Assembly (NCBI GenBank): GCA_038501625.1
Contig: JAZAYU010000199.1
Coordinates: 248,001-312,000, forward strand
Direction of reading: 5' to 3'
Source of the DNA: Corbicula japonica
Taxonomy: Eukaryota > Mollusca > Bivalvia > Venerida > Cyrenidae
Length of the DNA: 64,000 nt
Shown here: positions 47,144 through 58,201 of the stretch, piece after piece
Numbering within the stretch: position 1 is the first letter of the stretch
How the letters are laid out: each line of letters opens with the position of its first letter
Made by a program: the position numbers and the translations under genes
The notes under the pieces: generated by a model
Databases searched by the model: none
What the model was told of the DNA's origin: nothing
What the model saw: only the letters and a program-made list of their open reading frames with translations

Positions 47144-47215
47144 AGGTGGCAATAGCGCAGTTGGGAGAGCTTCTGCCTGTAAATCCGGAGGTCCGAAGCT
47201 CGGGTCTTTAATCAG
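47144..47215 (+). mobile_element. tRNA-like SINE head
   Basis: TAGCGCAGTTGGGAGAGC matches an A box well. CTGCCTGTAAATCCGGAGGTC resembles the anticodon region of a Tyr-type tRNA. The B box region (GAAGCTCGGGTC) is degenerate and the acceptor stem does not close, so it is a pseudo-tRNA or SINE 5' end. A T-rich stretch follows at 47221. Confidence 0.55.
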
Positions 47216-47516
47216 TCACGTTATTTTTTATCAAAATCTGGCCTTTTTAATGTGAATAAAATAAAATTATTGCAATATTATGGTATTGAAAAAGGACAAA
47301 CATAATGAACCTTTTTTGTTTGAAGTTCTAAACGATTTGTATTGTTAATGGTAAAAACGACAATTTACTGGTAAATCTGCTCAGAGAATTACTTATATCA
47401 GATGTCTTTAAAGTTCCTGATTAAGTAAAATATTAATCTTACTTCAAAGTAGAAAATGGTCCCTCCAATGGTATTATATTTACATGGCCTACCGTGATAT
47501 TTTCACAGGATAACTT

Positions 47517-47982
47517 TTATTCAATGTTGGTAATAATAATTATTAAATCACAGTCCATAAAAAGAACGGGTTTTCTACCATTAATCAAACAGGAACATTT
47601 GGTGTGGTATACGTTAATGGTAAAAATATGTTGTTTACCTTCATACGCTCTGACTTTTGTTTCCCCATTCATGCCAGTTTTGTCTGTTACGGAAACTGAA
47701 GTGTACTTGTATGTCGTAGTCTGTTGAATAAAATTCCGCAGCTGTCCGTTTAAAAAGTTCATACAAGCCGGTATTCATCTCTATTTTTACACCTCCTCCA
47801 GTTTCTGTCACTGTGATGGGCTCCTCTGTTGAATCAAGCTTTTTCATCATAGATTTCATTTGATTAAGATTGTAGTCTCGGCATTCATTATTTTTACTTT
47901 GCGCGTTTTCAGCCATTTTGAATTTGTTATGAATTTGCAGTTGACGTTCCAATTTTCCACTCATTTTCTTTTTCACAGTCAC
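47517..47982 (-). pseudogene. Broken ORF of unknown family
   Basis: Two overlapping minus-strand frames: 47982-47641 (113 codons, Lys/Glu/Asn-rich) and 47762-47517 (81 codons). The second frame has coding character around FTINVYHTKCSCLING (near 47620-47575). The two would make one protein only with a frame change in the overlap. A donor-like GAAG/GTAAAC near 47638 would cut the second frame. It may be a decayed repeat-borne gene or an exon; I do not recognise the family. Confidence 0.35.
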
Positions 47983-48293
47983 AGGAACAAAGATTTCATC
48001 GTAATTTTCTCCATCTTAATTAATCCATTTGCAGTTTTCTTGAACTAACGATTTTCCTTTTCAAAATACGATTCACATAATTTCGATAATTTTTCAAGAT
48101 GTTACCGTCCGATCTTATGTCAATATACATCATTTTATTCGTCTATTTACTTTACATTACATTATTTTACAACAACAAGAATCTGAAGCAGTATGTTTCC
48201 GTAAATTAATAAAGTTCTAATTTTTATCAGAGCGTCATTTTTTTTAACTTGTTTATCCGGACGTGACTTAACGTTTCAAGCTACAAGCATAAT

Positions 48294-48485
48294 CGATCTC
48301 AGAGCTGGCTCGATACTCAACCCAGCTCGAAATTCACTTTTATCTGAATTTCGATCTCAGAGCTGGCTCGATATTCATCCCAGCTCGATATTCGCAGGGT
48401 TTTGTTTGAATATCGATCTCAGAGCTGGCTCGATATTCAGCTCGATATTGAATTTCGATCTTCGATCTTTGATATCAGAGCCAAC
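48294..48485. repeat. ~60-bp tandem repeat, three units
   Basis: CGATCTCAGAGCTGGCTCGA starts near 48293, 48352 and 48414. Each is followed by CCAGCTCGA or GCTCGATATTC. The array ends in GATCTTCGATCTTTGATATC. Confidence 0.8.
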
Positions 48486-48614
48486 TTCACATGTTGTTGT
48501 TTTTCAAGATCATTGTAATGATGATAATGTAAATTTATGTAATTTACATAATATTATTAACCCAGATTGAGACTCGCGCTTTACAGATTTCCTATCAGTC
48601 AAGATGAGATCGGT

Positions 48615-48745
48615 CCAAGATCATAAAACTAAGTTTGTAGACCAGTCTCAAATCTTGAGCATCCGATTGGTTAAAATGGCGACTGGTTCTCATTTCAGCC
48701 AATCAGATGCTTGAAATTTAAGAATGGTTTTCAGAATTAGTTTTT
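48615..48745. mobile_element. Hairpin MITE, family H, diverged right arm
   Basis: GATCATAAAACTAAGTTTGT, GACCAGTCTCAAATCTTGAG and AAAATGGCGACTGG on the left are matched by TTTCAGCCAATCAGATGCTT and GAATGGTTTTCAG on the right. It differs from the other copies by substitutions throughout the right arm. Confidence 0.65.
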
Positions 48746-49384
48746 GTTGATATGTATATGTCTCCGAGCTAAAATATACCGACCAAAAATGAAAAAAATT
48801 ACCCTTTTTAATATTAAAGTTGTTTTCAGTGATGCTTTATTTTGTCTTAAATTTACTTTATGGTATTTGCACAAATCTGAACATTTGATAAAGTGGGATG
48901 ACGTTGTTATTTCTGCACAGAGAACGTTATCTCCTCTTTCCTAATGATGAGATCGATCTGTTCTTACATGAAATTCTCAAACAGATTATTTCACAGTTAA
49001 ATTAAGAAATTTATGGCTTTTACAGAAGGAAAAACACACTATTTAAAATATTAAGATGCAAAGAAATAAAATACAGTTAATTAAAAATCATTTCTTGTAA
49101 ATTACCTCCCTTTGATTAAAGGAAAGAACAAAATCCAACTAAATTTCTCGCAACCAAATAACGTTTTTAAAATCGATAGATACTGAACCGACAAATATCA
49201 AGATAAACAGATTAGTCGTCACATTCCTCCTGGCATCATTGATTTTAAAGGAGTTTCCCTTGTTATTTTGTCAAGTTTTCATTTTGGTTCAGTATACATA
49301 TATAAGTACCAACACTTGTGCTAACGTGGAAGAGACAGGCTGCATTTAATACCTTTAAACTATGTTAATTATATTAATTAAGAC

Positions 49385-49572
49385 TACTGTGGTTTCATTA
49401 TATTTCGCGGTGGTTTAATTTTCGAGTATTTTGTGCTAGGCTAAATGCGCGAAATCAAAACCTAGCAAAATCAACCATATTCTTATTAGAATAATACAAG
49501 TGCGCGAATTTATGCACCCGAGAAAACGTCACTTATGCCATTTTGCGCGAAATTTGATCCCCGCGAAATAAG
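49385..49572. repeat. CGCGAAAT-type inverted element
   Basis: The ends TTTCATTATATTTCGCGGTG and CCCCGCGAAATAAGATG are inverted. Internal copies of GCGCGAAAT and TTTTGCGCG lie between. There is no ORF. Confidence 0.5.
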
Positions 49573-49819
49573 ATGATACAACAATATTAATCAAAAAGTG
49601 TATTCTAACATTTAAAATAGATCTAGTTATATAAATGTAATTATTACAATTTTAATATTTATTTTCAAGGCATTTCTTGAACATAACAAAATCGGCATTC
49701 TTTTTGGCGACAGTTGATATGCTCTTTAAAATACCGGCTAACCCCAAAGCTGCGACCAGCAACAGAACAAGAGGAAAGATTTATTACATTACATAGCAGG
49801 GGGAGAATGGTAATAGATT

Positions 49820-49935
49820 GGAAACCAGTCTCAGATCTCAAGCATCTGATTGGCTGAAATGGCGACCAGTCGCCATTTCAGCCAATCAGATGCTTGAGAT
49901 CTGAGACTGGTTTCCATGCTCAGCTTTATAACCTT
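49820..49935. mobile_element. Hairpin MITE, family H, near-perfect palindrome
   Basis: 49820-49915 is a 96-bp palindrome. Its arm starts GGAAACCAGTCTCAGATCTC and passes through TGGCTGAAATGGCGAC to the centre CA. The right side continues GCTCAGCTTTATAACCTTGG, whereas the left tail is degraded (GGTAATAGATT). Both halves carry the same AGATCTGAG variant, which suggests recent correction or a recent origin. Confidence 0.85.
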
Positions 49936-50274
49936 GGGTTCAGGTACAAATATAGTTGCTTCATACTGGCAACATAAAGAGATGTATAAGTGTTAAAAGA
50001 CTGAATCAATATTTTTTTTCATTCATGAGGATATGGAAAACATTTGGGGTTTAAACTCTTTTTGCTGTAATTTCTACTTCTGAACACTGCATGTATTTAA
50101 GTAAAAGTACCATCAGCAAAAATGTGCAAAAGAGCAATACATGTATAATTACTTTTTGAATTATTTGTAATTCTACAGCTTTCATGTGTGTTTCATGGTT
50201 AACTTTAGGACACAGATTTTGTTAGAATTACATTCAAGATCATTTGAATTGAGAAACATTATTTCACAAAGTCT

Positions 50275-50345
50275 GTGGTGGCTGGGAAAGGAACACACTT
50301 TTCTGATAAAGAAAAGTAATCCAGGTTCAAGTCCTGGTGGAGAAC
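50275..50345 (+). mobile_element. tRNA-like remnant with intact T arm
   Basis: CCAGG-TTCAAGT-CCTGG (50321-50337) forms a perfect T arm with a B box. Upstream ACTTTTC-TGATAAA-GAAAAGT forms a 7-bp stem and loop like an anticodon arm. No good A box or acceptor stem was found, so it is not called as a functional tRNA. Confidence 0.4.
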
Positions 50346-50437
50346 CCAGCTCACTGGCTAAGTGAATTGTTGATCACATCACAAATTATTTTTGGGTTTT
50401 TATCATAAGCAGTGGTTTTGGCACTGCTCATATCATA

Positions 50438-50755
50438 GGGACCCGGTTTTAAATCAGCGAAAAATACCACTAAATAGTGAAGTTGAAAATTTTGACCTGG
50501 TAGCTCTACTAATATTACTTAAAAGGTGCGCAGCCTCCATTAAACCAACGGAAGTCCGGTAAATTGACTGGTTTTTGGGGTATAGCGTTTATGTATTGAC
50601 GAGTAATTACGAATACATTGCATCCCAAAAACCAATTAATTTACCGGACTTCCGTTGGTTTAATGGCGGCTGCTCACCCTTTCAGTAATATTAGTACTAA
50701 GTCTAATTTTTCAACCTTACTATTTAGAGGTATTTTTCACTGAAACCGGGCCCCC
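50438..50755. mobile_element. Fold-back element, 318 bp
   Basis: Starts GGGACCCGGTTTTAAATCAG and ends CACTGAAACCGGGCCCCC. The arms are inverted nearly to the centre, for example ATTAAACCAACGGAAGTCCG (50537-50556) against its complement near 50645-50665. The centre GACGAGTAATTACGA is itself close to a palindrome. There is no ORF. Confidence 0.8.
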
Positions 50756-50864
50756 TTTTGTTCACACATACGATTATAATTATTAATTGGGGGAAAAGGT
50801 GAAAATTTTGGCTTTTCTGAATATTTCATTCACTGTTAAGTAAACTAATAGAAACATTATTTCT

Positions 50865-51055
50865 GTGTCTACTCTTACAAAGCAGAACCTATCGGCCAGC
50901 ACATCCATGCCTTCTGATCTGGACCAACACTGTTTGGTTTTTGATTTATTATTTATTATTATTATTTCGGACCAAAAAGCGAACAGTTCAGATCCTGATC
51001 AGACGGCAAGGATGTGCTTGTGCTCGCTGATCTGGATCTACACTGTTCCCCTTTT
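50865..51055. mobile_element. Decayed family P MITE
   Basis: CATGCCTTCTGATCTGGACC, AGTTCAGATCCTGATCAGAC and CTGATCTGGATCTACACTG are in family order. A TTATTATTATTATT run interrupts it near 50946-50965. The ORF 50865-51119 spans it and is not a gene. Confidence 0.5.
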
Positions 51056-51689
51056 CCCCTATTCCACTGTTCCCATAACGACATATAAATGGAGTAAATG
51101 GTTTACAGATCAGCTGTGAAGGCTATATTCTTAAGATTTACCCTTAACTTCAAATTTATTGTGGTGCGCCCATACCTGTCCGTTTGTTCACATTTTACAA
51201 GAAAATTATAACAATTAAATTTCTTTGTCGTATAATAACCACGGTATGTACCCGGATAATGGGAATCGCGGATAATGCTAGATTGTGAGAATAATTGTAG
51301 ATCGCCAGATCGGGAAAACACAATGGAGAGGTTAGTTATTGTATGAATTTCATGTTATTTTGATCTAATACTTATCTTTTGCGATAGATAACAATCAAGC
51401 GATGTCCTAGCCTTCCTCTCATACCCATACATTTGGAATCGGCCTTCAGATAAAGTAGACAAAGGAAAATGATCACATGCATAACCATTAATATAGTTCA
51501 TTTGAAAATGTGTAAACAAATCAAATGAATTATTCTAATATTCGTTAAAATGTTAATCTTACGCATTATCGACGTTTTTCACCTGTTTTCAGTCCGCCAT
51601 TTCATTCGATTCAGTGTGATGTCATATCGCATTTGCTATGATTACGTCATACTTGTCGGATAGTGTTGGAAATTCTTATTATATACACA

Positions 51690-52015
51690 TTTTCAAACCT
51701 GTGTGACCAGTGAAGAACTTGGTCGTCAGATCTGGATCTGCACAGGTTTCATCTTTGTCAGAAATAACCTAAAGAATCTAAAGCACACAATGCAGATCCT
51801 GATCTAACAGCACAGTGCCCAAGGTTATAAAACTGAGCATGGAAACCAGTCTCAAATCTCAAGCATTGGCTGAAATGTGGACCAGTCGCCATTTCAGCCA
51901 ATCAGATGCTTGAGATTTGAGACTGGTTTCCAATTTCAACTTTATAACCTTGGGCACAGAATTTACTATATGTTCACCCATGGGATAACATCCATGTTCC
52001 ATGGGGTGAAAGGTT
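51690..52015. mobile_element. Decayed family P MITE split by a hairpin-H insertion
   Basis: The left part to 51815 has GTCAGATCTGGATCTGCAC, AGAAATAACCTAAAGAATC and GCAGATCCTGATC. After the hairpin (51816-51956) the sequence continues to GGGGTGAAAGGTTAA at about 52000-52015, a remnant of the CCCTTTC...TTAA end. Confidence 0.5.
51816..51956. mobile_element. Hairpin MITE, family H, most complete copy
   Basis: 141 bp from TGCCCAAGGTTATAAAACTG to TTTATAACCTTGGGCA. Long inverted arms contain GAAACCAGTCTCAAATCTC. The left arm has lost part of the ATCAGA region near the centre. It gives the best definition of the family ends (TGCCCAAGGTTATAAA). Confidence 0.85.
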
Positions 52016-52399
52016 AATATAAAATGGACCAAAACAATCCAGTTTGGTAAAAGGTTCTACAAACACTGCTAGTTCTTATTCAAAGTTCTTGTTGGTGTCC
52101 TGTTTAAACTTATAAAGAAATATAGACTATAGACCTTTAAATATTGTTCCCGGTATAAAATATTGTAAATTTTGCATGACATATTTTTTTAAAGGCTGTC
52201 AATCATAGCTGGTACCATTTAATAAGGGACTAACTTATATGCCTTTGTAAATCTAAGTGTTTGTAGTGTCCATTTCCAGAAAGAAAAGTATGGGCCATGT
52301 ATCAATTATCAGAATGAAGATGGCACCTTGTTAGGATTGTAACCCTGTAACCGGTGCATTGTTTTCTTTTTGCGTTTCTGTGTGCTCTTTAAAAATGTT

Positions 52400-52720
52400 T
52401 TACATTTGCCGTCTTAAGGGGCAGGTGATAGTTTCGCACTTTGGTCCCTGTCGATTTTCTAAGTATTTGGGATACCCGTGAATAAAATGAATTAAAATCA
52501 TTTTTTGAATTAAAGATGTCATATTCTTTATTAATATTGTATCGTTTATGTAATTTGAAATCTGATCACTGTGGCTCAGATGCATTGATGCTAGCTTTGT
52601 ATGTTCTGAGTTGAACAGTTGCCGGATGAAAACGGAGTCTGTCGGGCTCAAAATATGAATAATTTTGGGGTGAGGTATTTCAATGTCAAATCCTGAAAAA
52701 TCGAGACGGATTGGAGACAC
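52400..52720 (-). other. Unassigned 106-codon ORF
   Basis: A single open frame from ATG at 52720 to TGA/TAA near 52400. The predicted product is His/Ile/Ser-rich with no signal peptide, cysteine pattern or recognised motif. There is no splice or promoter context. It may be a fragment of a repeat or chance; listed because it is the longest frame between 48 and 53 kb. Confidence 0.15.
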
Positions 52721-53820
52721 ACTCCAGCTGCTTGGAAGATGGGGAACACATAAAATATTAGCATGAAAGGGGTTTTATTTGGAAATATTTTGCAGGGTTT
52801 CAAATCATGTGTAGAATTTCAGTCAAATTTGCATTGGAAAATCAGGACTGGGGTGACTTTAAATGCCTGTATAGGTTAAATGATTAGTTCTGTAGAACAG
52901 TTGGTTGTGGTTTGTAAAAAGCTAGACCCCTGCAACACATAAAGTACAACAACAAAATTTTAGCTGTGCAAAGTTATTATTTACAGTCAATGTAAGCTTG
53001 CACGGGGTCGTCCAAGACTCAGGCGAACAAGATCATAACGTTTGTTTGCCACAACGCAATACTTTGCACACTTTTTTATATTTAATTCAGAACATTTCGT
53101 TTGTTTACATCAAACTTGGAAACGTTCCGGATCACAATTTTAAACTAGGATTCTATTATTTCTGTTTTTATTACTATACATATTCATATAGCCTAAATAG
53201 CGCTTTCCAGTGACTGCCTTGTGCAGATCTTGTCAGTGGGTTCCTAACCATTTCTGGGCCGGATATAAGGTGTTTTTGCTCGAATAAGAACTCGACCACA
53301 TGCTAGGGTGGATTAAAAGATATCAGATCAAAAATAGAGTGTTCCCAGCAATTCAATGCTAAACAGAACCTTAATTAATTCGTTGCGCGTTAACTCTGAA
53401 AAATATCGTTTTTATCTCCCCTTTATTGCAAAGGATCGAACAAACCGCTGTCCGAGCTCGCCATCGATCGGGCGAACACGAGTACAGCGTTTGTTTGCCT
53501 CACTGCAATACAGAGGCTGTTGTTTCGGGCTTGGAACTTTAGCAATTTGTCAGGGTATTACTATATTCATATAGCACAAATAGCACTTTCCAGTGACTGT
53601 CAAACAGATCGAGTCACCAGGTTCCGAGGAAGCGCTTTAGCCTTTTTGTGCCTGAAATTCGATGCATGTTCGCTTGAATTCGATGCATTTGCACGACTCC
53701 GGGAGCATGACCATTAACCAGCGTGAATTTAAAGTAACCAGACCGGAAAATGGGCTTTATCCATAACTTGAAAACATAAGTAAACATAAATTAAATCTCT
53801 TCGAACGCGTTTTTCAAATG

Positions 53821-53895
53821 GACTGGTTGGCCGAGCGGTTACGATCACTGTCTTGCAAACATTTCGACCCGGGTTCCTGGCGGGTTCGATTCCTA
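53821..53895 (+). ncRNA. tRNA-like Pol III promoter unit, copy 1
   Basis: A box TGGCCGAGCGGTTA and B box GGGTTCGATTCC are about 45 bp apart, the spacing of a class II (Leu/Ser-type) tRNA with a long variable arm. The anticodon-like stem TGT/ACA carries the loop CTTGCAA. The acceptor stem does not pair, so it is tRNA-derived, not a tRNA. A T9 run about 35 bp downstream (53928-53936) could end Pol III transcription. Confidence 0.55.
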
Positions 53896-54681
53896 AAGAG
53901 ACTAATTTTCTTATTTCTTCAAACGTGTTTTTTTTTAATTTAATTCAGAACATTTCGTTTGTTTACATCAAACTTGGAATAGTTCCGGATCACAATTTTA
54001 AACAAGGATTCTATTATTTCTGTTTTTATTACTATACATATTCATATAGCCTAAATAGCACTTTCCAGTGACTGCCTTGTGCAGATCTTGTCAGTGGGTT
54101 CCTAACCATTTCTGGGCCGGATATAAGGTGCCTTTGCTCGAATAAGAACTCGACCACATGCTAGGGTGGATTAAAAGACATCAGATCAAAAATAGAGTTT
54201 TCCCAGCAATTCAATGCTAAACAGAACCTTAATAAATTCGTTGCGCGTTTACTCTGAAAAATATCGTTTTTATCTCCCCTTTATTGCAAAGGATCGAACA
54301 AACCGCTGTCCGAGCTCGCCATCGATCGGGCGAACACGAGCACAGCGTTTGTTTGCCTCACTGCAATACAGAGGCTGTTGTTTCGGGCTTGGAACTTTAG
54401 CAATTTTTCAGGGTTTTATTACTATATTCATATAGCACAAATAGCACTTTCCAGTGACTGTCAAACAGATCGAGTCACCAGGTTCCGAGGAAGCGCTTTA
54501 GTCTTTTTGTGCCTGAAATTCGATGCATGTTCGCTGGAATTCGATGCATTTGCACGACTCCGGGAGCCTGACCATTAACCAGCGTGAATTTAAAATAACC
54601 AGACCGGAAAATGGGCTTTATCCATAACTTGAAAACATAAGTAAACATAAATTAAATCTCTTCGAACATGTTTTTCAAATG

Positions 54682-54756
54682 GACTGGTTGGCCGAGCGGT
54701 TACGATCACTGTCTTGCAAACATTTCGACCCGGGTTCCTGGCGGGTTCGATTCTTC
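54682..54756 (+). ncRNA. tRNA-like unit, copy 2
   Basis: Boxes are identical to copy 1. The sequence after the B box changes to TTCTTCAACAG. A T9 run follows near 54789. Confidence 0.5.
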
Positions 54757-55543
54757 AACAGACTAATTTTCTTATATCTTCAAACGTGTTTTTTTTTAAA
54801 TTTAATTCAGAACATTTCGTTTGTTTACATTAAACTTGGAATAGTTCCGGATCACAATTTTAAACAAGGATTCTATTATTTCTGTTTTTATTACTATACA
54901 TATTCATATAGCCTAAATAGCGCTTTCCAGTGACTGCCTTTTGCAGATCTTGTCAGTGGGTTCCTAACCATTTCTGGGCCGGATATAAGGTGCCTTTGCT
55001 CGAATAAGAACTCGACCACATGCTAGGGTGGATTAAAAGACATCAGATCAAAAATAGAGTTTTCCCAGCAATTCAATGCTAAACAGAACCTTAATTAATT
55101 CGTTGCGCGTTAACTCTGAAAAATATCGTTTTTATCTCCCCTTTATTGCAAAGGATCGAACAAACCGCTGTCCGAGCTCGCCATCGATCGGGCGAACACG
55201 AGCACAGCGTTTGTTTGCCTCACTGCAATACAGAGGCTGTTGTTTCGGGCTTGGAACTTTAGCAATTTTTCAGGGTTTTATTACTATATTCATATAGCAC
55301 AAATAGCACTTTCCAGTGACTGTCAAACAGATCGAGTCACCAGGTTCCGAGGAAGCGCTTTAGACTTTTTGTGCCTGAAATTCGATGCATGTTCGCTGGA
55401 ATTCGATGCATTTGCACGACTCCGGGAGCCTGACCATTAACCAGCGTGAATTTAAAGTAACCAGACCGGAAAATGGGCTTTATCCATAACTTGAAAACAT
55501 AAGTAAACATAAATTAAATCTCTTCGAACGCGTTTTTCAAATG

Positions 55544-55618
55544 GACTGGTTGGCCGAGCGGTTACGATCACTGTCTTGCAAACATATCGACCCGCGTTCC
55601 TGGCGGGTTCGATTCTTC
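55544..55618 (+). ncRNA. tRNA-like unit, copy 3
   Basis: Boxes are intact. Changes lie outside them: CATATCGACCCGCG replaces CATTTCGACCCGGG. A T9 run follows near 55651. Confidence 0.5.
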
Positions 55619-56403
55619 AAGAGACTAATTTTCTTATTTCTTCAAACGTGTTTTTTTTTATTTAATTCAGAACATTTCGTTTGTTTACATCAAACTTGGA
55701 ATAGTTCCGGATCACAATTTTAAACAAGGATTCTATTATTTCTGTTTTTATTACTATACATATTCATATAGCCTAAATAGCGCTTTCCAGTGACTGCCTT
55801 GTGCAGATCTTGTCAGTGGGTTCCTAACCATTTCTGGGCCGGATATAAGGTGCCTTTGCTCGAATAAGAACTCGACCACATGCTAGGGTGGATTAAAAGA
55901 CATCAGATCAAAAATAGAGTTTTCCCAGCAATTCAATGCTAAACAGAACCTTAATTAATTCGTTGCGCGTTAACTCTGAAAAATATCGTTTTTATCTCCC
56001 CTTTATTGCAAAGGATCGAACAAACCGCTGTCCGAGCTCGCCATCGATCGGGCGAACACGAGCACAGCGTTTGTTTGCCTCACTGCAATACAGAGGCTGT
56101 TGTTTCGGGCTTGGAACTTTAGCAATTTTTCAGGGTTTTATTACTATATTCATATAGCACAAATAGCACTTTCCAGTGACTGTCAAACAGATCGAGTCAC
56201 CAGGTTCCGAGGAAGCGCTTTAGCCTTTTTGTGCCTGAAATTCGATGCATGTTCGCTGGAATTCGATGCATTTGCACGACTCCGGGAGCCTGACCATTAA
56301 CCAGCGTGAATTTAAAGTAACCAGACCGGAAAATGGGCTTTATCCATAACTTGGAAACATAAGTTAACATAAATTAAATCTCTTCGAACGCGTTTTTCAA
56401 ATG

Positions 56404-56478
56404 GACTGGTTGGCCGAGCGGTTACGATCACTGTCTTGCAAACATTTCGACCCGGGTTCCTGGCGGGTTCGATTCCTA
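56404..56478 (+). ncRNA. tRNA-like unit, copy 4
   Basis: Identical to copy 1 through both boxes, including the CCTAAAGAGA tail; a T9 run follows near 56511. Confidence 0.5.
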
Positions 56479-57265
56479 AAGAGACTAATTTTCTTATTTC
56501 TTCAAACGTGTTTTTTTTTAAAATTTAACTCAGAACATTTCGTTTGTTTACATCAAACTTGGAATAGTTCCGGATCACAATTTTAAACAAGGATTCTATT
56601 ATTTCTGTTTGTATTACTATACATATTCATATAGCCTAAATAGCGCTTTCCAGTGACTGCCTTGTGCAGATCTTGTCAGTGGGTTCCTAACCATTTCTGG
56701 GCCGGATATAAGGTGCCTTTGCTCGAATAAGAACTCGACCACATGCTAGGGTGGATTAAAAGATATCATATCAAAAATAGAGTTTTCCCAGCAATTCAAT
56801 GCTAAACAGAACCTTAATTAATTCGTTGCGCGTTAACTCTGAAAAATATCGTTTTTATCTCCCCTTTATTGCAAAGGATCGAACAAACCGCTGTCCGAGC
56901 TCGCCATCGATCGGGCGAACACGAGCACAGCGTTTGTTTGCCTCACTGCAATACAGAGGCTGTTGTTTCGGGCTTGGAACTTTAGCAATTTTTCAGGGTT
57001 TTATTACTATATTCATATAGCACAAATAGCACTTTCCAGTGACTGTCAAACAGATCGATTCACCAGGTTCCGAGGAAGCGCTTTAGCCTTTTTGTGCCTG
57101 AAATTCGATGCATGTTCGCTGGAATTCGATGCATTTGCACGATTCCGGGAGCCTGACCATTAACCAGCGTGAATTTAAAGTAACCAGACCGGAAAATGGG
57201 CTTTATCCATAACTTGAAAACATAAGTAAACATAAATTAAATCTCTTCGAACGCGTTTTTCAAAT

Positions 57266-57341
57266 GAACTGGTTGGCCGAGCGGTTACGATCACTGTCTT
57301 GCAAACATTTCGACCCGGGGTTCCGGCGGGTTCGATTCCTA
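57266..57341 (+). ncRNA. tRNA-like unit, copy 5
   Basis: Boxes are intact. It starts GAACTGG instead of GACTGG and has an extra G in CGACCCGGGGTTCCGG in the variable arm. The T-run is T7. Confidence 0.5.
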
Positions 57342-58126
57342 AAGAGACTAATTTTCTTATTTCTTCAAACGTGTTTTTTTATATTTAAATCAGAACATTT
57401 CGTTTGTTTACATCAAACTTGGAATAGTTCCGGATCACAATTTTAAACAAGGATTCTATTATTTCTGTTTTTATTACTATACATATTCATATAGCCTAAA
57501 TAGCGCTTTCCAGTGACTGCCTTGTGCAGATATTTTCAGTGGGTTCCTAACCATTTCTGGGCCGGATATAAGGTGCCTTTGCTCGAATAAGAACTCGACC
57601 ACATGCTAGGGTGGATTAAAAGATATCAGATCAAAAATAGAGTTTTCCCAGCAATTCAATGCTAAACAGAACCTTAATTAATTCGTTGCGCGTTAACTCT
57701 GAAAAATATCGTTTTTATCTCCCCTTTATTGCAAAGGATCGAACAAACCGCTGTCCGAGCTCGCCATCGATCGGGCGAACACGAGCACAGCGTTTGTTTG
57801 CCTCACTGCAATACAGCGGCTGTTGTTTCGGGCTTGGAACTTTAGCAATTTTTCAGGGTTTTATTACTATATTCATATAGCACAAATAGCACTTTCCAGT
57901 GACTGTCAAACAGATCGATTCCCCAGGTTCCGAGGAAGCGCTTTAGCCTTTTTGTGCCTGAAATTCGATGCATGTTCGCTGGAATTCGATGCATTTGCAC
58001 GACTCCGGGAGCCTGACCATTAACCAGCGTGAATTTAAAGTAACCAGACCGGAAAATGGGCTTTATCCATAACTTGAAAACATAAGTAAACATAAATTAA
58101 ATCTCTTCGACCGCGTGTTTCAAATG

Positions 58127-58201
58127 GACTGGTTGGCCGAGCGGTTACGATCACTGTCTTGCAAACATTTCGACCCGGGTTCCGGGCGGGTTCGATTCCT
58201 A
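58127..58201 (+). ncRNA. tRNA-like unit, copy 6
   Basis: Boxes are intact. The variable arm reads GGGTTCCGGGCGGG and the tail CCTATTGAG, a variant shared with copy 7. A T9 run follows near 58234. Confidence 0.5.

Noticed and set aside
47715..47750. TTTAAAC slippery site permitting programmed frameshift in the broken ORF
   Set aside because: The heptamer is in phase with the downstream frame, so a -1 shift would move away from, not into, the coding-like core.
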